From Streptomyces bluensis (GTDB taxonomy: Bacteria > Actinomycetota > Actinomycetes > Streptomycetales > Streptomycetaceae): a stretch of 64,000 bases of DNA. A program made the translations under genes and the position numbers. A model generated the notes under the pieces. It saw nothing but the letters and a program-made list of their open reading frames with translations. It was not told the origin of the DNA and did no database searches. The stretch covers positions 806,001 through 870,000 of the forward strand of contig NZ_BMVM01000002.1 in the NCBI RefSeq assembly GCF_014650715.1, in the 5' to 3' direction. Positions 59,510 to 64,000 of the stretch are shown piece by piece. The stretch's first letter is position 1. Each line of letters begins with the position of its first letter.

Positions 59510-62140
59510 TTGGGACGGGGGCTGCTCAGAGGTTGTCTGCTGCTGTGCCTGACGGTGTTGTTCGTCCTGGCGGAGTTCGGCCTTCAGGGGAGGGCGTCGG
59601 CGGCGGACGACGACTGTGCTTCGGGAGAGCTGAAGGGCGCCAAGGCCACTACGTCGGTGCGGTTGAAACACGACGGCGAGGACTTCACGAAGGCCGACAC
59701 CCGATTGGTCGTGGAGGTGCCGAAGTCCTGGAGCCTGGCCCCGGACCTGCTGCTCAACGGAGACACCGAGGGGTACCGCGCGGCCATGCGGTGCGTTCTG
59801 CGCTACCCGGACGATCCGTATCCGTACCGGGACACGGAATGGCGCCCCTGGCCGCCCAAGGTGACGGTCCAGAACAAGTCGATCACGGTGGAGCACCGCG
59901 CCGTCACGAACGTGGACGCCACGGGGGACAGGGATTTCGGGCCGTGGCGCATCAGCATCGGCAAGAGGCTCTGGACGCTGACCCTGCTGCGCCCTCCCGC
60001 CCTGGACAAGGCCTGGTGGCAGGAGATCACGGTCGATCTCGGCGGACGTGCGGCACGGACCGTGTCCCCGACCCCGACGAAGGGCTCGGTCACCCGGCTG
60101 ACCTGGACCCGGGCGAAGGCGGGTGACAGTCCGCCCGACGTCCGGATCCAGATCCAGCCACCGGCGACCAAGGCGCTGGCCGCCCAGTGGAACGACAGCC
60201 CTTGGTACCTCGTGAGTTCGGCGACATTGCTCTCGTACGACCTGGTGCTCTTCCCGGCCCTCCTGCTCCTGGTGCGGAGGCTGCGCAGGTCGCCCGTGTC
60301 GTTGTCACCGACCCCGGCGGAGGAGGCCACACGCCGGAACCTGCTCGTGTGGGCCTGTGTCATGTTCGCCGCCGTACTCGCCTTCGAAGTGGACGACCAG
60401 GCGCCCCGCTTCCTCGGTGATCACGGGCTCTTCCCGTGGTGGCCGGACCACAGGGTCGCCGTCCACCTGGTGATCTCGACGCTCGGCGGGGGTGCCCTGG
60501 TCCTGTTCGGCAGACCCGGGCGGGCGGCCGGGACGGCGGCGGCGCTGGCGGTCGCCTACATCGGCGTCGTGGCGAGCGCACCCGAATGGTCCGCGCTGCC
60601 ACCCGGCTTCTGGCTCTCCACGGAGCACGCAGGCGACATCGATCACTTCCGGATGACCTGGGGTTTCCTGCGGTTCGCCCTCGCGTGCGGCTGCCTGGTC
60701 CTCGTCTGGATGGTGGGCCTCGCCGCGTCCGTCGCGCGGCTGCGACGGGCGGTCGACGTGCAGACCCCGGGAGCAGTCCCCCGCGGGGTCTTCCCGCACC
60801 GGGTCCTCGTCGCGTGCGCGGCCGTCGCGGCCGTCCTCCCGGCGATGAGCGTGTGGGCCTCGGAGAACCTGTGGCAACAGCGGAGCTGGCTGAGCATCGG
60901 CGACAGCGACGAGGGTTACGTCCGCTGGCACGTCGCGGAACTCCTCAACGACCTGGCGTGGTTCCCCTCCGACTGGCCGGACTGGATCCACTACTGGACC
61001 TGGTGGCTGAGCCTGATAGGCGCACTCGTCGCCGTGCTCTGGGCGCGGGCTCAGGCGCCCGGCGCACCGCCGGTCAATCCCGGGGCGACCGACCTCCTGG
61101 TCATCAACATGCTGTTCGTGATGGAGATCGCGCCGACTCCCGGCTGGGTCGCGGGCTTCCCCATGTGGCTGGTCTCGGTACCGCCCATAGCCCTCGCCCT
61201 CTACCTCCTTCTCGCCCTCGGAAGATCACGCTCGGTGCTCTCCCGTGAGCTGCTCCCGGGCACACCCCGGCGCGGGCCCCTGCACAGCATGATCCGGGAG
61301 TCCCACCGCCGCTGGCTCATCGACTCCGCACGCACCTACCGCGATCTGCACGCCCAGCTGCGCCGCCTCGACCAGGGCCAGCAGGACGGCAAGCGAGCCG
61401 AACTGGAGGATCAGCTCGACCAGTTGCACCGATGGACGCCTCCGGGCGCCACGGCGCCTTACGTCGACGCACGACTGCCCGACTCGGTGGACTCCGTGGA
61501 ACTGGCACTGGCGTGGGGGCCACGCGCCACCTGGTGGCGCAACGCGTGCCGCGCCGCGCTCTTCTCGTCGCTGATCGCCCTGCCCGCCACGGCTGTCGGC
61601 CTCTGGGCGAACCAGATACGGGGTCCGTTGTGGAGCGACAAGTTCAACCAGCGGTTCGGCTTCGCCGACCTTCTGACGCAGGTGATCGGTTCACAGGCGA
61701 GCTGGGCGGCCGCCGGCTTCGTCCTGGGAGCACTGTGGCGCCTGCTCCCCGGTCGGCGGGGTCCCACGAAGGCGCTGGGCCTCTCCCTGGTGTACGCGGC
61801 TCCGGTCGCCCAGCACTGGATCATCACCAGGGCCTTCGACCAGTTCTTCGGCAACTGGGCGCTGGACGTGGCCCTGACCCTGCTCATCCTCACCGTGACG
61901 GGGGTCGTCATGGACATCGACACGTTCCGCCAGGAGGGCCACTACTGGCCGACGAAGGCGGCGCTGCTTCTGTCCGTGTACCAGTTGCGCACGGCGTCGG
62001 TGCAGGTGGCGTTCTTCGTGGCCCAGTTGGTGGCGCTGGTGAGCATCTGGCAGCAGCTGAAGGGGAACGACCCGATGGTCCTGATCCAGCCGAACACGCC
62101 CGGCGAGAGCTCCGGGGGGAGCCCTGAGGGGGCTCCCTGA
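59510..62140 (+). CDS. Large multi-pass membrane protein, DUF6185-like
   Basis: An 876-residue protein of unknown function. It has a signal peptide (cleavage near RASA/ADDD) and an extracellular beta-rich domain of about 190 residues. A first block of about eight helices (from WYLVSSATLLSYDLVLFPAL) is followed by a cytoplasmic coiled-coil stretch (LHAQLRRLDQGQQDGKRAEL, about residue 620). A second block of five or six helices ends the protein. I believe this is the DUF6185 family of Streptomyces, from memory. The TTG start at 59510 follows GAGGGGGAGG. It is divergent from the AfsR-like regulator, a natural candidate for its control. Confidence 0.75.
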   Translation: MGRGLLRGCLLLCLTVLFVLAEFGLQGRASAADDDCASGELKGAKATTSVRLKHDGEDFTKADTRLVVEVPKSWSLAPDLLLNGDTEGYRAAMRCVLRYPDDPYPYRDTEWRPWPPKVTVQNKSITVEHRAVTNVDATGDRDFGPWRISIGKRLWTLTLLRPPALDKAWWQEITVDLGGRAARTVSPTPTKGSVTRLTWTRAKAGDSPPDVRIQIQPPATKALAAQWNDSPWYLVSSATLLSYDLVLFPALLLLVRRLRRSPVSLSPTPAEEATRRNLLVWACVMFAAVLAFEVDDQAPRFLGDHGLFPWWPDHRVAVHLVISTLGGGALVLFGRPGRAAGTAAALAVAYIGVVASAPEWSALPPGFWLSTEHAGDIDHFRMTWGFLRFALACGCLVLVWMVGLAASVARLRRAVDVQTPGAVPRGVFPHRVLVACAAVAAVLPAMSVWASENLWQQRSWLSIGDSDEGYVRWHVAELLNDLAWFPSDWPDWIHYWTWWLSLIGALVAVLWARAQAPGAPPVNPGATDLLVINMLFVMEIAPTPGWVAGFPMWLVSVPPIALALYLLLALGRSRSVLSRELLPGTPRRGPLHSMIRESHRRWLIDSARTYRDLHAQLRRLDQGQQDGKRAELEDQLDQLHRWTPPGATAPYVDARLPDSVDSVELALAWGPRATWWRNACRAALFSSLIALPATAVGLWANQIRGPLWSDKFNQRFGFADLLTQVIGSQASWAAAGFVLGALWRLLPGRRGPTKALGLSLVYAAPVAQHWIITRAFDQFFGNWALDVALTLLILTVTGVVMDIDTFRQEGHYWPTKAALLLSVYQLRTASVQVAFFVAQLVALVSIWQQLKGNDPMVLIQPNTPGESSGGSPEGAP

Positions 62141-62147
62141 CCCGCCC

Positions 62148-62342
62148 CTACGAGGTGTACTGCCGCACGAACGCGCCCCATGCGGCGGCGCCGACGAGGA
62201 TGACGGGGCCGTGGGGGGACTTGCTGTCACGGACGGGGACGAGTCCGGGGACTCCGTCGGCGACTTCGACGCAGCTGCCTCCGTTGTCGTCGCTGTAGCT
62301 GCTCTTGCGCCAGCGGGCGAGGCTCAGGTCGTACTCGCGCAT
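62148..62342 (-). CDS. DUF397 protein
   Basis: A 64-residue protein with WRKSSYSDDNGGSCVEVAD and VPVRDSKSPHGPVILVGAAA, the DUF397 signature. It overlaps the XRE/DUF5753 gene by 19 bases, so the two are co-translated. Acts with that regulator, as in the whiJ-type and Scr1-type pairs. Convergent with the large membrane protein. Confidence 0.92.
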   Translation of the reverse strand: MREYDLSLARWRKSSYSDDNGGSCVEVADGVPGLVPVRDSKSPHGPVILVGAAAWGAFVRQYTS

Positions 62343-63157
62343 CGTCTGTGGTCCTCCGCCGCCGATTCGATCAGGGCGAGGGACGCCTCCGGCGGCAGTG
62401 CGGCGGCCCTGAGCAGATCGTATGTTCCCTGCACACGCTTCACCAGGGCTGGATCGTCCAGCAGGTTCCCCGAATACACCGCCTCCGTATAGGCAGTTGG
62501 CGGCGCATCCTCGAACTCGAAGAGCGTGACCATCCGGCCCATGAGCGGGTACGCCCCGACCGAGGTCGGCAGAACCTGCACCAGAACCTTCCGTTGCCGC
62601 GCCAGATCCGCGATGTGATCCAACTGCTGGGCCATCTCGACCCCGCTGCCAACCGGAATACGCAGTACGTGCTCGTGCAGGATCACCCAATACACGGGCC
62701 GGGTAGCGTCGTCCAGGATCCGTGCCCGCTCGATGCGAGCGGCCACCTTCTCCTCGATGTGCGCCTCAGTGACGAAGGGGTTGCTCGCCAGCGTCACCGC
62801 TCGGATGTATGCGACTGTCTGCAACAGCCCCGGCACCAGCGCCGGCGCGAACTCACAGATCTTCGTGGCCGTCCGCTCCAGCTCCACAACCGCCGCGAAG
62901 TAATCCGCGTACCGCTTGTCATCAATCAGCTTTCGCCACGTGCGCTCGAAAAAACCATCGGATTGCAGCACCTCGTCAATCCGCTGCGCCACATCCAACT
63001 GCGGCTTACGAATCGCCTGTTCGAACTGCCCGATGTACCCCCCGGAGACGAATACCCGTGCCCCCAACTCGACTTGAGTAAGTCCCGCGTCTTCCCGGCG
63101 CCGCTTCAACTCCGCCCCGAAGAACTCCCACGCGGCCTGCCGCGAACCGTTGGCCAT
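62324..63157 (-). CDS. XRE-family regulator with DUF5753
   Basis: A 277-residue DNA-binding protein. The HTH is GLTQVELGARVFVSGGYIGQ followed by FEQAIRKP. DUF5753 begins at about residue 95 (TKICEFAPALVPGLLQTVAY) and includes LVQVLPTSVGAYPLMGRMVT. Such proteins pair with DUF397 partners in developmental control or toxin-antitoxin-like modules. Third-position GC is lower than in neighbours, a sign of mobility typical for these pairs. Two small genes of the same module type start divergently 115 bp away. Confidence 0.93.
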   Translation of the reverse strand: MANGSRQAAWEFFGAELKRRREDAGLTQVELGARVFVSGGYIGQFEQAIRKPQLDVAQRIDEVLQSDGFFERTWRKLIDDKRYADYFAAVVELERTATKICEFAPALVPGLLQTVAYIRAVTLASNPFVTEAHIEEKVAARIERARILDDATRPVYWVILHEHVLRIPVGSGVEMAQQLDHIADLARQRKVLVQVLPTSVGAYPLMGRMVTLFEFEDAPPTAYTEAVYSGNLLDDPALVKRVQGTYDLLRAAALPPEASLALIESAAEDHRRCASTT

Positions 63158-63272
63158 GACCGATCCCCTCGCGCTGCCCCGATCTTGTAGGGCACAGACT
63201 GCTGCCGAGTGTAGGCGCAGAGCGTCACCATGGAGATGCGAAGAGTGAAACCCAACAGGTCAGGGGAGCAGC

Positions 63273-63500
63273 GTGAAGGCAGAAAACGCATCACTCGGGG
63301 GACGACACTCGGCGCTCTGCGTCGAAGAGGCGGAGGAAACGGTGGAGGAATTGCGGCAGGCGCTCGCGAGGGCCGGAATTGTGCTGCCGTCACTACGGAT
63401 CGACCCGGCAACTCTCGCGCGGGAGGCGCCCTGTCCGCTGGTGGTACTGGGCGGCTGCTCCGTCACCGTCGCGGCACGCCTCGCGGCGGCGTTGCGGTGA
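63273..63500 (+). CDS. Small protein of the XRE/DUF397 module
   Basis: A 75-residue protein with a predicted acidic helix (VEEAEETVEELRQALARAGI) and a hydrophobic C-terminal part (CPLVVLGGCSVTVAARLAAA). Not a named family to me. It starts at the GTG at 63273 with AGGGGAG upstream, divergent from the XRE gene. It overlaps the next gene by 4 bases. Such small genes often accompany XRE/DUF397 pairs; a partner or anti-regulator role is possible. Confidence 0.75.
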   Translation: MKAENASLGGRHSALCVEEAEETVEELRQALARAGIVLPSLRIDPATLAREAPCPLVVLGGCSVTVAARLAAALR

Positions 63501-63727
63501 GCGATACGAGCGAGAGACCGCCGATCGGGACGTACGCCGTCGACACCCTTACCGGGAGAGTGGGCCGGGTCATGGGGTACGAGGGGCCGTATGTGCAGCT
63601 GAGACCGGTGGGCGGGGGCCGGGAGTGGGACTGCGCGCCCGAGTGCCTGCGGGCCGCGACGACGATAGAACGGCTGCGCGCGGCGACGGCGTACGAGAAC
63701 GCGAGGAGCAGGGGCGAGGTTCCTTGA
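63497..63727 (+). CDS. Small conserved-type protein
   Basis: A 76-residue protein, start GTG at 63497 overlapping the previous stop (GTGA). The sequence has a small barrel-like pattern ([20 protein letters not shown], then [20 protein letters not shown]) and a helical tail. Function unknown. Together with the 75-residue gene it forms a two-gene operon divergent from the XRE/DUF397 pair. Confidence 0.78.
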   Translation: MSDTSERPPIGTYAVDTLTGRVGRVMGYEGPYVQLRPVGGGREWDCAPECLRAATTIERLRAATAYENARSRGEVP

Positions 63728-63765
63728 AGGCCGCCAGGCCTTGACGGGCGTCGTCCTCAACACCG

Positions 63766-63791
63766 GGTGGGGCTGGCTCTCCAGCCCCACC
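63766..63791. terminator. Hairpin terminator with intergenic-repeat flank
   Basis: GGTGGGGCTGG and CCAGCCCCACC form a perfect 11-bp stem with a CTCT loop. The preceding bases (about 63730-63760) resemble the repeat at 55061-55094. Confidence 0.75.
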
Positions 63792-63866
63792 GGGCCTGTC
63801 CCCCCTCCGGGCGGCACCCAAGCCGCTCCGGCCCGCCGCACACGCGCCGTAGGCGAGAATGGGTGC

Positions 63867-64000
63867 ATGAGTCTGTTCCGCGACGACGGCATCGTGCTGC
63901 GCACCCAGAAGCTGGGTGAGGCGGACCGGATCATCACGCTGCTCACCCGGGGGCACGGACGGGTCCGGGCCGTGGCACGCGGCGTACGGCGGACGAAGTC
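63867..64000 (+). CDS. recO: DNA repair protein RecO (3' end outside window)
   Basis: The 44 visible residues ([20 protein letters not shown], then [20 protein letters not shown]) are the N-terminal OB-fold of RecO, which loads RecA with RecR in the RecFOR pathway. The start ATG at 63867 is the family start. The frame continues past the right edge. Confidence 0.93.
   Translation, partial: MSLFRDDGIVLRTQKLGEADRIITLLTRGHGRVRAVARGVRRTK

Noticed and set aside
1..64000. tRNA or rRNA genes
   Set aside because: No cloverleaf-like sequence with TTCRANYC and CCA-proximal stems and no rRNA-like conserved sequence were recognised by eye. A tRNAscan run would be decisive.

Overview
The window is actinobacterial chromosome, almost certainly Streptomyces. 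The base composition is very GC-rich with strong third-position GC bias, GTG and TTG starts are common, and the gene content is typical: AfsR/SARP regulator, XRE/DUF397 pairs, class F sortase, GlnR-, SoxR- and Zur-type operators, dimeric glyS and zur before recO. From memory the backbone order (nasA, SoxR-controlled reductase, nirBD, ppdK, dusB, glyS, znuACB-zur, recO) resembles the SCO2470-SCO2512 region of S. coelicolor; this was not checked by search.

Layout. 1-3.4 kb: a leftward operon of an adenylating enzyme, a six-helix membrane flavoprotein and an enoyl-CoA hydratase; the first two look like the halves of the fungal fusion protein TmpL. 4-6.1 kb: nitrate reductase nasA behind a GlnR-like box. 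6.1-14.4 kb: an accessory stretch with a secreted amidohydrolase, a secreted alpha/beta hydrolase, an acetyltransferase and a TetR/aldo-keto reductase pair, scattered with debris (IS5-type transposase fragments, a LysR stub, a cyclotransferase fragment, a beheaded XRE gene and a duplicated gene junction). 14.4-19.8 kb: LLM oxidoreductase, phosphotransferase, SoxR-box FMN reductase, sortase pair and TauE-like exporter. 19.9-24.2 kb: nitrite reductase operon with a second GlnR-like box, ending at a 168-bp hairpin. 24.4-30.2 kb: a two-component system whose response regulator has a very long low-complexity linker, then a carbonic anhydrase-SulP operon. 30.2-46.8 kb: ChaB-like protein, PhoX-like phosphatase, SDR, ppdK, a ROK regulator divergent from two glycosidase-type genes, dusB with an apparent in-frame repeat insertion, and two MFS exporters around an XRE regulator. 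46.9-50 kb: small regulators and redox enzymes. 50.1-55 kb: glyS and Zur-controlled znuACB-zur. 55-64 kb: VanX-like dipeptidase, AfsR-family regulator divergent from a large DUF6185-like membrane protein, an XRE/DUF397 pair, two small proteins and the start of recO.

How it fits together. nasA and the NAD(P)H-linked nirB/nirD set form nitrate-to-ammonium assimilation, split into two loci that apparently share GlnR control. znuACB with zur is a self-contained zinc uptake and sensing unit. The carbonic anhydrase and SulP genes overlap and probably handle bicarbonate. Several catabolic or efflux genes sit beside their own regulator with a palindrome between them. No tRNA, rRNA or CRISPR array was seen.
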